Positions 1-11,347 of a DNA stretch of 58,242 nucleotides are shown one piece after another. Made by a program: the position numbers and the translations under genes. This stretch comes from Sandaracinobacteroides sayramensis. GTDB taxonomy: Bacteria; Pseudomonadota; Alphaproteobacteria; Sphingomonadales; Sphingomonadaceae. The stretch is taken from NCBI RefSeq assembly GCF_022014495.1, contig NZ_JAKLSQ010000015.1:1-58242 (forward strand), written 5' to 3'. The first letter of the stretch is position 1, and each line of letters starts with the position of its first letter. The notes under the pieces were generated by a model that saw only the letters and a program-made list of their open reading frames with translations, did not search any database and had not been told where the DNA came from.

Positions 1-62
1 TTTCCGCCTCCACCGCCGTGCCCGCCCAGAAGCTGGACCCCGGGTCAAGCCCGGGGGGACGG
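1..62. repeat. Intergenic inverted-repeat family, copy cut by the window edge
   Basis: Positions 30-62 hold the right arm (AGCTGGACCCCGGGTCAAGC and on) of the repeat seen complete at 5214, 7141, 14132 and 42092. The bases before it fit the variable centre, so the left arm probably lies outside the window. Confidence 0.8.
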
Positions 63-117
63 GGTGGGAGGTTGGTTGCCTGAACGGCTCGGCCGGTCTG
101 GCGCTGCGTCGAGAATA

Positions 118-182
118 GGGGGTGCAGGGGAAACATTCCCCTGCTGGGTCCAGGGCAAAGCCCTGGCCGCCGGAGGCCCCCC
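118..182. repeat. Double-hairpin intergenic repeat
   Basis: Two adjacent stem-loops are visible. The first pairs GCAGGGGA with TCCCCTGC and the second pairs CCAGGGC with GCCCTGG, followed by a GCCGCCGGAGGC tail. The same design recurs at 35309, 38801 and 52886, and inverted at 34982 and 52573. It lies just past the 3' end of cysNC. No gene is seen in 1-243. Confidence 0.75.
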
Positions 183-243
183 AAGCTGGACTGTGGACGC
201 TAGCGGCTTACCCAGCCCCTCCCCTTCAGGAAGAGGGGCGTTT

Positions 244-2163
244 TCAGGGCCAGGCTTCGTAGATTTCGTCGTGGAGGATATGGGCCACGATTTGCTCGGC
301 GGCTTGTTCCGGGGTGGTTTGCGTCGTGTCTATGTGGAGGTCCGGGTTTTCCGGCGGTTCGTAGGGGCTGTCTATGCCGGTGAAGTTCCGGATTTCGCCG
401 GCGCGGGCGCGGGCGTAGAGGCCCTTGACGTCGCGGCGTTCGGCTTCGGCGAGCGGGGTGTCGATGAAGATTTCGACGAATTCGCCTTTGCCTTGCAGGT
501 CTCTCGCCAGTTGGCGTTCGGCGCGGAAGGGGCTGATGAAGGCGGTGAGGACTATGAGGCCGGCGTCGACCATCAGCTTTCCGACTTCGGCTATGCGGCG
601 GATGTTTTCGACGCGGTCGGCCTCGGTGAAGCCGAGGTCGCGGTTGAGGCCGTGGCGGACATTGTCTCCGTCCAGCAGATAGGTGCGCTTGCCCATGGCG
701 TGGAGCTTCTTCTCCACCAGGTTGGCGATGGTGGACTTGCCGGCGCCCGAGAGGCCGGTGAACCAGAGGAGCATGGGGCGCTGGCCGTTCAGGGCCGCGC
801 GGGTGGCCTTGGAGACGTCGAGCGCCTGCCAGCGGATGGTCGACGCGCGGGTGAGCGGATAGCGCACCGTGCCGGCGCCGGCGGTGGCGTTGGAGAGACG
901 GTCTATCAGGATGAAGCCGCCGGTGAGGCGTGAGAGGCTGTAGGGGTCGAAGGCGATGGGGCGGTCCAGCGCGAGGGTGACCACGGCTATGTCGTTGAGG
1001 TTGAGGGCTTTCGCCGGCTGGGGCTCCAGCGTCGCCATGTCGATCCGCTGTTTGATGGCGGTGACGGTGGCGCCGACGGTGCGGGTGCCGAGCTTCAGCC
1101 AGTAGGGGCGGCCGGGGTAGAGGGGGGCCTCCTCCATCCAGATGAGGGTGGCTTCGAACTGGTCGGCGACATCGGCCGGGCGGTCCGCGCCGGCGAGGAC
1201 GTCGCCGCGGCTGACGTCCACCTCGTCGGCAAGCGTGAAGGTGACGCTGGTGCCGGCGATGGCTTCGGAGAGATCGCCGGAGGGGCCGAGGATTCGGGCG
1301 ATGCGGGTGTCGCGGCCGGCGGGCAGCACGCGGATCTTCTGGCCGACGTGGAAGGTGCCGCTGGCGATCTGGCCGGCGAAGCCGCGGAAGCTGGAATCCG
1401 GGCGGTTGACCCATTGCACCGGGAGGCGGGCGGGGCCGTCCGGATTGGCGATGGTATTGGTTTCGGCGGTTTCCAGCGCCTCGACCAGCGTGGGGCCCTT
1501 GTACCAGGGGAGGGTGGGCGCGCGGGTGGCGATGTTGGCGCCTTCCGGCGCGATGATCGGGATGGCGGTGATGTCGGCGAAGCCGAGGGTGGCGGCGAAC
1601 TTGCGGAAATCGGCTTCGATGGCGCGGAAACGCGCTTCGCTGTGGCCGGCGAGGTCCATCTTGTTGACGGCGAGGACGAGCTGGCGGATTCCGAGCTGCG
1701 AGACGATGAAGGCGTGGCGGCGGGTCTGCTGCAGCAGGCCGCGCGAGGCGTCCACCAGCAGCACGGCGAGGTCCGCCGTGGAGGCGCCGGTCGCCATGTT
1801 GCGGGTATATTGCTCGTGGCCGGGACAGTCGGCGACGATGTAGCGGCGGTTGGGGCTGGCGAAGAAGCGGTAGGCGACGTCTATGGTGATGCCCTGCTCG
1901 CGCTCGGCGGCGAGGCCGTCGACCAGCAGGGCGAAGTCCATGTCTTTCCCGCGCGTGCCGTGGCGGGCGCTGTCGGCCGCCAGCGTTTCGATCTGGCCTT
2001 CGACCAGCGCCTTCGAATCGTGCAGCAGCCGGCCGATGAGGGTGGACTTGCCGTCGTCGACGCTGCCGCAGGTGATGAAGCGCAGCGTCGGCAGCCTGGC
2101 CTGACGGTCCAGGAAGTCCGACACGTCTTCGGCGTGCTCGGGGTGGAGGCGGATGGCGGTCAT
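244..2163 (-). CDS. cysN/cysC: Bifunctional sulfate adenylyltransferase large subunit / adenylylsulfate kinase
   Basis: This 639-residue protein joins the GTPase subunit of ATP sulfurylase to APS kinase. Together with CysD it should turn sulfate into APS and then PAPS in the cytoplasm. The N-terminal GTPase shows G1 GSVDDGKST (33-41), G3 DCPGHEQ near 112 and G4 NKMD near 166. The kinase domain starts near 462 with P-loop GLSGAGKST (470-478). The ATG at 2163 lies one base after the cysD stop, so the two genes are almost certainly co-transcribed and translationally coupled. The CysNC fusion is common in alphaproteobacteria. Length and motifs are complete. Confidence 0.96.
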   Translation of the reverse strand: MTAIRLHPEHAEDVSDFLDRQARLPTLRFITCGSVDDGKSTLIGRLLHDSKALVEGQIETLAADSARHGTRGKDMDFALLVDGLAAEREQGITIDVAYRFFASPNRRYIVADCPGHEQYTRNMATGASTADLAVLLVDASRGLLQQTRRHAFIVSQLGIRQLVLAVNKMDLAGHSEARFRAIEADFRKFAATLGFADITAIPIIAPEGANIATRAPTLPWYKGPTLVEALETAETNTIANPDGPARLPVQWVNRPDSSFRGFAGQIASGTFHVGQKIRVLPAGRDTRIARILGPSGDLSEAIAGTSVTFTLADEVDVSRGDVLAGADRPADVADQFEATLIWMEEAPLYPGRPYWLKLGTRTVGATVTAIKQRIDMATLEPQPAKALNLNDIAVVTLALDRPIAFDPYSLSRLTGGFILIDRLSNATAGAGTVRYPLTRASTIRWQALDVSKATRAALNGQRPMLLWFTGLSGAGKSTIANLVEKKLHAMGKRTYLLDGDNVRHGLNRDLGFTEADRVENIRRIAEVGKLMVDAGLIVLTAFISPFRAERQLARDLQGKGEFVEIFIDTPLAEAERRDVKGLYARARAGEIRNFTGIDSPYEPPENPDLHIDTTQTTPEQAAEQIVAHILHDEIYEAWP

Positions 2164-2164
2164 C

Positions 2165-3112
2165 TCAGAAATAGCCTTCCGCCTTCTTGCGCTCCATGGA
2201 GGCGGACTGGTCGTGGTCCACCATGCGGCCGGCGCGTTCGGTGGTGCGGCTGGAGAGCATTTCGGCGATCATGGAATCCAGCGTGTCGGCGCGGCTTTCG
2301 ACGGCGCCCGACAGTGGCCAGCAGCCGAGCGTGCGGAAGCGGACTAGGCGCTCCTCGGCGGTTTCGCCGTTCAGCCATTGCATCCGCTCGTCGTCCACCA
2401 CCAGTATCTGGCCGTCGCGCACGACCGTCCGCCGCTTGCGCGCGAGATAGAGGGGGACGAGGGGGACGTTTTCGAGGCGGATATAATCCCAGATGTCGAG
2501 CTCGGTCCAGTTGGAGAGCGGGAAGACGCGGACGCTTTCGCCCGGGTTCAGCCGGCCGTTGTAGAGCGACCAGAGCTCCGGGCGCTGGGCTTTCGGATCC
2601 CAGGCGTGGGCGGCGTTGCGGAAGGAGAAGATGCGCTCCTTGGCGCGGGCCTTCTCCTCGTCGCGGCGGCCGCCGCCGAAGGCCGCGTCGAAGCCGTGGT
2701 GGGTGAGCGCCTGCTTCAGCGGCTCGGTCAGCATCAGCCTGGTGTATTCGGGGGTGGGGGTGCGGAAGGGGTCGACGCCGGCGGCGGGCGCTTCCGCGTT
2801 GTGGGCGACGATGAGGTCGAGGTTGTGGGCGGCGACCATCCTGTCGCGGTGGCGGATCATGTCGCCGAAGTCCCAGCCGGAGGCGACGTGCAGGAAGGGG
2901 AAGGGCGGAGGGGCCGGATAGAAGGCCTTGAGCGCGAGATGCAGCATCACGCTCGAGTCCTTGCCGATCGAATAGAGGAAGACCGGCTTGCGCGCCTCCG
3001 CCACGGTTTCGCGGAAGATGTGGATGGATTCCGATTCCAGCCGCGCGAGGTGGCTGAGGCGCTGCGGATCGGGCGCGTGAATCGGTGCGGGGCGAACGGC
3101 TGAGGCGGTCAT
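2165..3112 (-). CDS. cysD: Sulfate adenylyltransferase small subunit
   Basis: This 315-residue protein is the PP-loop ATP pyrophosphatase subunit of ATP sulfurylase, which makes APS from ATP and sulfate. The PP-loop SIGKDSS is at 48-54, and the family blocks [21 protein letters not shown] and [10 protein letters not shown] follow. It is the first gene of the cysD-cysNC operon. The ATG at 3112 is 85 bp from the divergent glutathione S-transferase start, so the promoter lies in that gap. The stretch LHVASGWDF replaces the LHVDTTWKF more often seen in CysD, a variation whose effect I cannot judge. Confidence 0.95.
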   Translation of the reverse strand: MTASAVRPAPIHAPDPQRLSHLARLESESIHIFRETVAEARKPVFLYSIGKDSSVMLHLALKAFYPAPPPFPFLHVASGWDFGDMIRHRDRMVAAHNLDLIVAHNAEAPAAGVDPFRTPTPEYTRLMLTEPLKQALTHHGFDAAFGGGRRDEEKARAKERIFSFRNAAHAWDPKAQRPELWSLYNGRLNPGESVRVFPLSNWTELDIWDYIRLENVPLVPLYLARKRRTVVRDGQILVVDDERMQWLNGETAEERLVRFRTLGCWPLSGAVESRADTLDSMIAEMLSSRTTERAGRMVDHDQSASMERKKAEGYF

Positions 3113-3197
3113 GGTGTGGCGCTAGTTGCTGCTGCGGCGCGTCGGGGAAAGCAAGTTGTTCTTTGCCCATGGATAGGCAGCGCGTAGAAAGCATCCC

Positions 3198-3848
3198 ATG
3201 AAACTGCATCTGACCAACCGCCGCTACTCCTCCTGGTCGCTTCGGGGCTGGCTGGCCGCCAGACAGTCGGGCCTGCCGTTCGAGGAGGTTTATGTGGACA
3301 TCTACGCCGACGACTGGGCGCGGGTGCGGACCGAGGGGGTTTATGGCGCGGCCGCCGGCAAGGTGCCGGTGCTGGAGGATGGCGCCAGCCTGATCTGGAA
3401 TGCTGTGGCGATCGTCGAGTGGCTGGACCGCAGGAGCGGCGGCACGCGCTTCTGGCCGGCGGACGGGCCGGCGCGGGCGTTCGCGCTTTCGGCCGCGGTG
3501 GAGATGCAGGCCGGGTTTCCGGGGTTGCGGCAGGCCTGCCCGATGAACTGCCTGCGGCATTATCCCGGCTGGACGCTGGCGCCGGAGGCCGAGGCGGACG
3601 TGGCGCGGGTGCAGGCGCTTTGGGAAACCGGTTTGGAGGCCTTTGGCGGGCCGTGGCTGGCGGGGGGCGAATGGGGGGCGGTGGACATCCTGTTCGCGCC
3701 CGTCGCCAGCCGGCTGACGACCTATGACGTGAAGCTGAGCCCGGCGGCGGACGCCTATCGGCAGCGGGCGATGGCGCATCCGCTGGTGGCGGAGTGGGTG
3801 GAGGCCGCGAAGGCCGAGACGGTGGTGAAGCCGGCTTACGAATATTGA
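3198..3848 (+). CDS. Glutathione S-transferase family protein
   Basis: This 216-residue soluble protein has the two-domain GST layout. The N-terminal thioredoxin-like half opens with LTNRRYSSWSLRGWLA, where the Ser/Tyr residues of RYSSWS are the usual place for the glutathione-activating residue, and has the cis-Pro segment GKVPVLEDG followed by AIVEWL. An all-alpha C-terminal half follows, ending VKPAYEY. The opening resembles the YfcF-like group. The substrate cannot be told from sequence. It is divergent from cysD; a link with sulfur metabolism is possible but only inferred from position. Confidence 0.85.
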   Translation: MKLHLTNRRYSSWSLRGWLAARQSGLPFEEVYVDIYADDWARVRTEGVYGAAAGKVPVLEDGASLIWNAVAIVEWLDRRSGGTRFWPADGPARAFALSAAVEMQAGFPGLRQACPMNCLRHYPGWTLAPEAEADVARVQALWETGLEAFGGPWLAGGEWGAVDILFAPVASRLTTYDVKLSPAADAYRQRAMAHPLVAEWVEAAKAETVVKPAYEY

Positions 3849-3908
3849 GGCCGAGCGAATGCTCGCTGAGGGTTGGCTTTCTTCCTCCAGCGTTTCGCCC
3901 GTGAAAAA

Positions 3909-3938
3909 GCTGGACCCCGGGTCAAGCCCGGGGTGACG
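3909..3938. repeat. Half copy of the intergenic inverted repeat
   Basis: The right arm is intact. The bases before it (TTTCTTCCTCCAGCG-like) match the centre of full copies, but the expected left arm around 3860-3880 is no longer recognisable, so this copy has lost one arm. It sits between the glutathione S-transferase gene and dapE. Confidence 0.8.
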
Positions 3939-4051
3939 GGGACTGGTGAACCGGGGTGGCGAGAGTTGGTGGTGAAATTGTTCGCTGCCAGTCGTAGCCG
4001 ATCCATAGCCGAATATTGATAAGGGCGCGGCAAGCTGCCAGCAGGGGCGGC

Positions 4052-5179
4052 ATGGATCCGATCGCTCTGGCCCAGGCCCTTGTCCGCTGCCCGTCCGTCA
4101 CGCCTGCCGATGCCGGCGCTTTGGGGGTGGTGGCGGATGCGCTTTCGCGGCTGGGATTCGAATGCCATCGGCTGACCTTCGGCGAGGCGCCGGACGGGCC
4201 GATCGACAATCTGTTCGCGACCTATGGATCGGGCGGGCCGCATTTCGCCTTTGCCGGGCACACCGATGTGGTGCCGGAAGGGGGGGGCTGGTCTGTCGAC
4301 CCCTATGCCGGGGAGATTCGCGGCGGGCGGCTGGTGGGGCGGGGCGCCGCCGATATGAAGGGGGCGCTGGCGGCCATGCTGTCGGCGGCGGCGGCGCATG
4401 TGGCGCGCGGGGCGCCGGGCACGCTCAGCTTCATCGTCACCGGCGATGAGGAAGGGCCGGCGACCTATGGCACCGATGCGCTGCTCGACTGGATGGAGGC
4501 GAACGGGCACCGGCCGCATGTCTGCCTGGTCGGCGAGCCGAGTTCCGCCCTGCGGCTGGGCGACATGATGAAGATCGGGCGGCGGGGCAGCCTGAACGCC
4601 TGGATCCGGGTGATCGGCGCGCAGGGGCATGTCGCCTATCCCGACCGCGCCGACAATCCGCTCCGCCGGCTGGTGCCGATCCTGAACGCGCTGCAGGCGC
4701 GGCGGCTGGACGAGGGGACGCAGTGGTTCGGCCCCTCCAACCTGGAGATCACCGACCTTGCCGTGGGGAATCCGGCCACCAACGTGATCCCGGCGGAGGC
4801 CAGGGCGCGGCTGAACATCCGCTTCAACGATTTGCACAGGGGCGAGGAACTGGCGGGCTGGATCCGCGAGACGGTCGCGGCGCATGCGCCTTCGGCCGAA
4901 GTGACGATCCGCATTTCCGGCGAAGCCTTCCTGACGCAGCCGGGTGTGTTCTCGACCCTGGTGGCGGATGCGGTGGAGGCCGAGACGGGGCTGCGGCCGG
5001 AGCTTTCCACCTCCGGCGGGACTTCGGACGCGCGCTTCATCCGGCGGATGTGCCCCGTCGTCGAGTTCGGGCTTCCGGGGCAGTCCATGCACAAGGTGGA
5101 CGAGGAAGCCTCGGTGGCGGACATAGAGGCGCTGGCGCGGATCTACGACCGGGTGCTGGCGCAGGTGTTCGCGGGCTAG
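4052..5179 (+). CDS. dapE: Succinyl-diaminopimelate desuccinylase
   Basis: This 375-residue M20-family metallohydrolase releases succinate from N-succinyl-LL-diaminopimelate on the lysine and meso-DAP route. Metal-site motifs are in order: [33 protein letters not shown] and, near the C-terminus, HKVDEEAS. The dimerisation domain is the central part of the chain. The ATG at 4052 follows CAGGGGCGG; an in-frame TTG at 4016 would add 12 residues with no family likeness. lysA, later in the same pathway, is at 49641. The gene appears to be transcribed alone. Confidence 0.94.
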   Translation: MDPIALAQALVRCPSVTPADAGALGVVADALSRLGFECHRLTFGEAPDGPIDNLFATYGSGGPHFAFAGHTDVVPEGGGWSVDPYAGEIRGGRLVGRGAADMKGALAAMLSAAAAHVARGAPGTLSFIVTGDEEGPATYGTDALLDWMEANGHRPHVCLVGEPSSALRLGDMMKIGRRGSLNAWIRVIGAQGHVAYPDRADNPLRRLVPILNALQARRLDEGTQWFGPSNLEITDLAVGNPATNVIPAEARARLNIRFNDLHRGEELAGWIRETVAAHAPSAEVTIRISGEAFLTQPGVFSTLVADAVEAETGLRPELSTSGGTSDARFIRRMCPVVEFGLPGQSMHKVDEEASVADIEALARIYDRVLAQVFAG

Positions 5180-5213
5180 GTCGAGAACCCATGGAAGTGA
5201 TGGATGCTTTCTC

Positions 5214-5296
5214 CGTCATCCCGGGCTTGACCCGGGATCCCGCTTCTTGGGCGCGCCGGGCGGAAAGCTGGACCCCGGGTCAAGCCCGGGGTGACG
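5214..5296. repeat. Intergenic inverted repeat, full copy
   Basis: The arms CGTCATCCCGGGCTTGACCC and, on the other side, GGGTCAAGCCCGGGGTGACG are near-perfect reverse complements around a centre of about 30 bases. The copy lies between convergent dapE and the DksA-like gene and could fold into a long hairpin in either transcript. Confidence 0.9.
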
Positions 5297-5326
5297 AAGG
5301 GGAATGGAAGCCCCCAGCCTGGATCG

Positions 5327-5644
5327 TCAGGGCGCGCAGTTGATGCAGAGCGTGGCCGTGGGCAGCGCTTGCAAGCGGGCGGGGGCGATAGCCTCCCCGC
5401 AATTGGCGCAGACGCCATATTCGCCGTCGCGGATTCGCTGAAGCGCGGCGCGGATTTCCCGGCCCTCTTCCACGCGCACGGCTTCCAGCCCCTCGGCTGT
5501 GCTGACATCTTCCAGCTGGTTGGCCTGCTCCTCCCAGTCGGAATCGAGGGGCTGGGTCGCTTCGCTTTCCAGCTTCTCGACTTCGGCGCCCAGTTCCTTC
5601 AGCCGGGCTTCGAGGCTGGCCTTGATGGAGTTCAGATCCTGCAT
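5327..5644 (-). CDS. DksA/TraR-type C4 zinc-finger protein
   Basis: This 105-residue protein has an N-terminal charged coiled coil (about 5-70) and a C-terminal zinc finger with CANC and CINC. Proteins of this family bind RNA polymerase through its secondary channel and change promoter response. The acidic tip typical of true DksA (DXXDXA) is not clear, so this is a short relative rather than the housekeeping DksA. It ends with the finger and a short tail (AP). The ATG at 5644 lies 12 bp after the DUF465 stop, so the two are probably one operon. Confidence 0.85.
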   Translation of the reverse strand: MQDLNSIKASLEARLKELGAEVEKLESEATQPLDSDWEEQANQLEDVSTAEGLEAVRVEEGREIRAALQRIRDGEYGVCANCGEAIAPARLQALPTATLCINCAP

Positions 5645-5656
5645 GGCTTCCCTTCC

Positions 5657-5908
5657 TCAATCGGTTGCGCGGGCGGCGGAGACGATGGCGGCGATCCGGT
5701 CGAGCAGGTGCAGCCTTTCCCGCGAGACGGACTCGTTGCGCTCGTCGGAGGCCGGGTCGGTGCCGGCGTCTATGGCGTGGATGGCGGAATCCAGCTCGTC
5801 CAGCCGCGCGGCCAGTTGCTGGAAAGCCGGATCCTCCACCTTCAGCCGGCGCAGCAGCTCTGCGTCCTGCGGATAGATGTCGTGCAGCAGTTGGGGGATG
5901 TGGCTCAT
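5657..5908 (-). CDS. DUF465 (YdcH-like) small coiled-coil protein
   Basis: This protein has 83 residues counted from the MSHIPQ start. The pattern of heptad leucines (LLHDIYPQDAELLRRLK) followed by two helices fits the DUF465/YdcH family of small helical proteins with no settled function. An upstream in-frame start would add eight basic residues (MFPRRSER) unlike the family. It is the first gene of the pair with the DksA-like protein. About 290 bp separate it from divergent urcA. Confidence 0.75.
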   Translation of the reverse strand: MSHIPQLLHDIYPQDAELLRRLKVEDPAFQQLAARLDELDSAIHAIDAGTDPASDERNESVSRERLHLLDRIAAIVSAARATD

Positions 5909-6146
5909 GCGCTCGCTCCTTCGTGGGAACAATGGCTTGCAGGCCGGCGGGTTCCTTGATCCCCGTCAAGCCGGGCGAATTTGGCATGCTTGGCATGGGG
6001 GCGAAAAAGCGACTGTGTGAAAATTCCCAAATGTTGGGATTATGAACATATGTTTTGTGAAGCGTTCATCCTGCGGACAGGTCGCTTTGCCGATGCTTCA
6101 GTATCAAATATTTGAAAACGCTTGATTTTATACACCGATGCCAAGG

Positions 6147-6162
6147 TTGGCACGGCACATGC
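6147..6162 (+). promoter_or_regulatory. Sigma-54-type promoter for urcA
   Basis: TTGGCACGGCACATGC differs from the -24/-12 consensus TTGGCACG-N4-TTGC at one base, with the GG and GC pairs ten bases apart. It would start transcription near 6174, leaving a leader of about 28 bases before ATG 6202. The region upstream is AT-rich for this genome and holds CCCAA-ATG-TTGGG (6026-6038) and AACATATGTT (6045-6054), which could be activator sites. No sigma-54 gene or activator is visible in the window. Confidence 0.6.
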
Positions 6163-6201
6163 ATTGCTCTTGGCATCTGCATTTCAACAGGAGCTGATGC
6201 C

Positions 6202-6531
6202 ATGACGACCCTTCCGACCCCGATGAACCTGACGAGCTTTGCCCTGGCCCTCGTGGCGAGCGGCGCCATGCTGGGCCTGGCGGCCGGACCCGCCGAAGCG
6301 GCCACCGAGACGCTGACCTTCCACAGTTCCGAGCTGGCGACGCCGGCCGGCCGGGCGCAACTGGAAACCCGGGTGCGATATGCCGCCGAGCGGGTCTGCG
6401 GCCGTGGCGGAGTGGACTGGCGGAACCTGCGCGAACAGGCGGACTATCGGGCCTGCGTGGCGCAGGCGACCGCGAAAGCCCGCGAGGATGTGGCGGCACT
6501 GCGCAGCGAAACGATGCTGGCGGCGCGCTGA
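6202..6531 (+). CDS. UrcA family secreted protein
   Basis: This 109-residue protein has a signal peptide (about 1-33, ending PAEAA) and the UrcA-family core: a beta-strand stretch (ETLTFHSSEL), then RVRYAAERVCG and ACVAQATAKA, with two cysteines that may pair in the periplasm. The family is common in sphingomonads and has no settled function. ATG 6202 was chosen because it follows CAACAGGAG at good spacing and gives a clean signal peptide; the open frame extends upstream without a better start. A strong terminator follows at 6549. Confidence 0.8.
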   Translation: MTTLPTPMNLTSFALALVASGAMLGLAAGPAEAATETLTFHSSELATPAGRAQLETRVRYAAERVCGRGGVDWRNLREQADYRACVAQATAKAREDVAALRSETMLAAR

Positions 6532-6548
6532 GCGATTGCAACGAACAG

Positions 6549-6591
6549 AGGCGCGCCGGGGTATCCCCCTCTCTCTCCCGGCGCGCCTTTT
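6549..6591 (+). terminator. Rho-independent terminator of urcA
   Basis: A 12-base stem (AGGCGCGCCGGG with CCCGGCGCGCCT) closes a 16-base loop and is followed by TTTT. It lies 17 bases after the urcA stop. Confidence 0.85.
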
Positions 6592-6758
6592 CCCCCGGTG
6601 ACCGATCAGTCCCGATGTCACCGGGGGAAGCCGATCCCCTTTCGAATGGGCCCCTTCGAACGGGCCCCTTGGAACAGGGATGGATTTCGCCGGGGTCACC
6701 CCTCTCTCCCCAGGCGAAGTAAAAGGCGGCCCGGCGTGTCCCCTCACACGCCGGGCCG
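6592..6758 (+). other. Structured non-coding stretch with two further strong hairpins
   Basis: Directly after the urcA terminator come a hairpin with 11-base arms (6592-6602 with 6617-6627), two 14-15 base near-repeats built on GGGCCCCTT (about 6648-6677), and a hairpin with 13-base arms (6727-6739 with 6746-6758). No convincing gene fits the stretch. It may be an untranslated leader, a small RNA or stacked terminators; I cannot tell which. Confidence 0.5.
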
Positions 6759-6824
6759 TTCCTTTGCCCTGCAACCTTTCTTCTGCTTTGCTGTTGCCCC
6801 CATGAATGGGCGAAAGGTTGCGCG

Positions 6825-7103
6825 ATGCTGGCGAACGGAGTGACGAACAGGCAGGCGGCGGACGGCCGCTCCGGCCGCTATGAGCTGGTGGTGGACGGGG
6901 TGACCGCCTATGCCGACTACCGGCTGGAGGGGGACAGCATCATCTTCCCGCACACCCTCGTGCCGCCGGAGATCGGCGGCCGGGGCGTGGGCGGCAGGCT
7001 GGTGAACGCCGCGCTCGACGACGCCGAGGCGCGCGGGCTGAAAGTGGTGCCGGACTGCTGGTTCGTGGCGAAGGCGGTGGAGGCGCGGCGCAAGCGCGGC
7101 TGA
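6825..7103 (+). CDS. Small GNAT-like N-acetyltransferase
   Basis: This 92-residue protein fits the short YjdJ-like group of GNAT proteins. It shows the beta strands around YELVVDGVTAYADYRLEG, a strand HTLVPPEIGG, the acetyl-CoA loop RGVGGRLV and a closing helix. Such proteins are about 90-100 residues long; substrates are unknown. ATG 6825 follows GAAAGG. It is a lone gene between the hairpin stack and an intergenic repeat. Confidence 0.8.
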   Translation: MLANGVTNRQAADGRSGRYELVVDGVTAYADYRLEGDSIIFPHTLVPPEIGGRGVGGRLVNAALDDAEARGLKVVPDCWFVAKAVEARRKRG

Positions 7104-7140
7104 CAGCTTGCGGATTGGTAGAAGCAGTTGAGGTATTTTC

Positions 7141-7223
7141 CGTCATCCCGGGCTTGACCCGGGTTCTCGCTTCTTGCCAGCGCCGGCGGGAAAGCTGGAC
7201 CCCGGGTCAAGCCCGGGGTGACG
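7141..7223. repeat. Intergenic inverted repeat, full copy
   Basis: Both arms are present, the left arm carrying a few changes (GGGTTCTC in place of GGGGTCCAG). It sits between the convergent GNAT and SDR genes. Confidence 0.9.
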
Positions 7224-7277
7224 GAGGGGAATGGGGAATATGGCTTCTCGACCCGGGGCCGCGGGGCCTTTCCTTTG

Positions 7278-8069
7278 CTATTCGCTGTCCATGGCGTGGC
7301 CGAGGGAGGCGTGGGCGACTCCGCCGTCGACCGTCAGCACTTCCCCCACCACATAATCGCCGGCGCGGCTGGCGAGGAAGATGGCGGCGCCGGCCATGTC
7401 CTCCGGCTGGCCGATGCGGCCGGCTGGAACCGCCTTCGCCACCATGTCGCCATGGTCGCGCGCGGCGCGGTTCATCTCGGAAGCGAAGGCGCCCGGGGCG
7501 ATCGCCGAGACATGGATGTGCTGGGGCGCCAGATGCGCGGCGAGGCGGCGCGTCAGATGGTGGATGGCGGCCTTCGAGGCATGGTAGCTGTAGGTTTCCC
7601 ACGGGTTGGGGCGGAGCCCGTCGATCGAGCCGATGTTGATGACCTTGGCCGGGCGGCCGGCGCTGGCCGCCGCCTTCAGCGCGCCGTGCAGCTTCTGGGT
7701 GAGGAAGAAGGGCGACTTGACGTTGAGGTCCATCACCTTGTCCCAGCCGCTTTCGGGGAATTCGGCGAAAGGCGCCCCCCAGGCGGCGCCGGCGTTGTTG
7801 ACGAGGATGTCGAGCTTCGGCTCCGCTTTCGTCAGCGCGTCGGCCAGCGCCTGGCAGCCTTCGACGGTGGAGATGTCGCCCGGGAGCGGGATGCAGTTGG
7901 GGCCGAGTTCCGCCGCCGTGTCGAGGCAGGCCTGGATCTTGCGGGCGGTGATATAGACCTTCGCGCCCTGGGCGACGAAGCCGGAGGCGATCATCCGGCC
8001 GATGCCGCGCGAGCCGCCGGTGACGAGGGCGACGCGGCCTTCGAGGCTGAACAGGCTTCCGGTGTCCAT
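7278..8069 (-). CDS. SDR family NAD(P)-dependent oxidoreductase
   Basis: This 263-residue classical short-chain dehydrogenase shows the cofactor motif TGGSRGIG near 22, NNAG near 96, the catalytic Ser in NIGSIDG and YSYHASK (YxxxK). The C-terminal GEVLTVDGG block is typical. The DITARK-like segment (VYITARK) has an Arg that suggests NADP preference. It resembles RhlG-type 3-oxoacyl reductases, but the substrate is unproven. ATG 8069 follows an excellent AAGGAGGA site; the frame upstream of it is not needed. It is downstream of uvrA with a 300-bp gap, so it probably has its own promoter. Confidence 0.88.
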   Translation of the reverse strand: MDTGSLFSLEGRVALVTGGSRGIGRMIASGFVAQGAKVYITARKIQACLDTAAELGPNCIPLPGDISTVEGCQALADALTKAEPKLDILVNNAGAAWGAPFAEFPESGWDKVMDLNVKSPFFLTQKLHGALKAAASAGRPAKVINIGSIDGLRPNPWETYSYHASKAAIHHLTRRLAAHLAPQHIHVSAIAPGAFASEMNRAARDHGDMVAKAVPAGRIGQPEDMAGAAIFLASRAGDYVVGEVLTVDGGVAHASLGHAMDSE

Positions 8070-8369
8070 ATTGTCCTCCTTGCTTTCGCCGCAGGCTGGT
8101 AGGGGCATGGTGGCGGCGCGGCCACTGTCAGTTTAGGCTAGTTCAGGGACGGCGCCGGATTGCCGGGGAGCCGGAAGCGGCGTTGAGCGTTAGCGGGCGC
8201 CGTCGAAGACCTTGTAGCAGGCCGTCGAAGCCGGGGCATTGGTGGAGGGCGAAGCCCGGATCCCGGCGATTGACGATCTGAGACAGGACTGTTCTTCGGC
8301 CGCTGGCCCGCCGCTTCCGATTTCGAAACCTTGTGCCAGCTTCGAACAGGGCCCGAGTTCCGGCTTCCG
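8070..8369. other. Intergenic gap, nothing recognised
   Basis: This 300-bp stretch between the uvrA stop and the SDR start should carry the SDR promoter. I see no conserved gene, repeat copy or clear terminator in it. Confidence 0.4.
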
Positions 8370-11210
<2,841 letters not shown>

Positions 11211-11217
11211 GGACGGT

Positions 11218-11232
11218 GTTCTACCTATGTTC
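11218..11232. promoter_or_regulatory. LexA (SOS) box of uvrA
   Basis: GTTCTACCTATGTTC is an exact GTTC-N7-GTTC direct repeat, the known alphaproteobacterial LexA operator. It ends the leader, starting eight bases before the uvrA start codon, so LexA would block both promoter clearance and the ribosome site region. Confidence 0.8.
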
Positions 11233-11347
11233 CGCGCCAGTGGAAAGGGTTTGTGGAAAGGGTTTGTGGGAAGGGCTTGCGGGAAATGGCCGGGAAGGGG
11301 GAGCGGGCAGAAGTGGGAAATGCGGCGCGAAAAGAAAAGGGCTGGGG

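Noticed and set aside
6598-6843. 81-residue open frame after urcA
   Set aside because: It crosses the hairpins, has no ribosome site and no family likeness.
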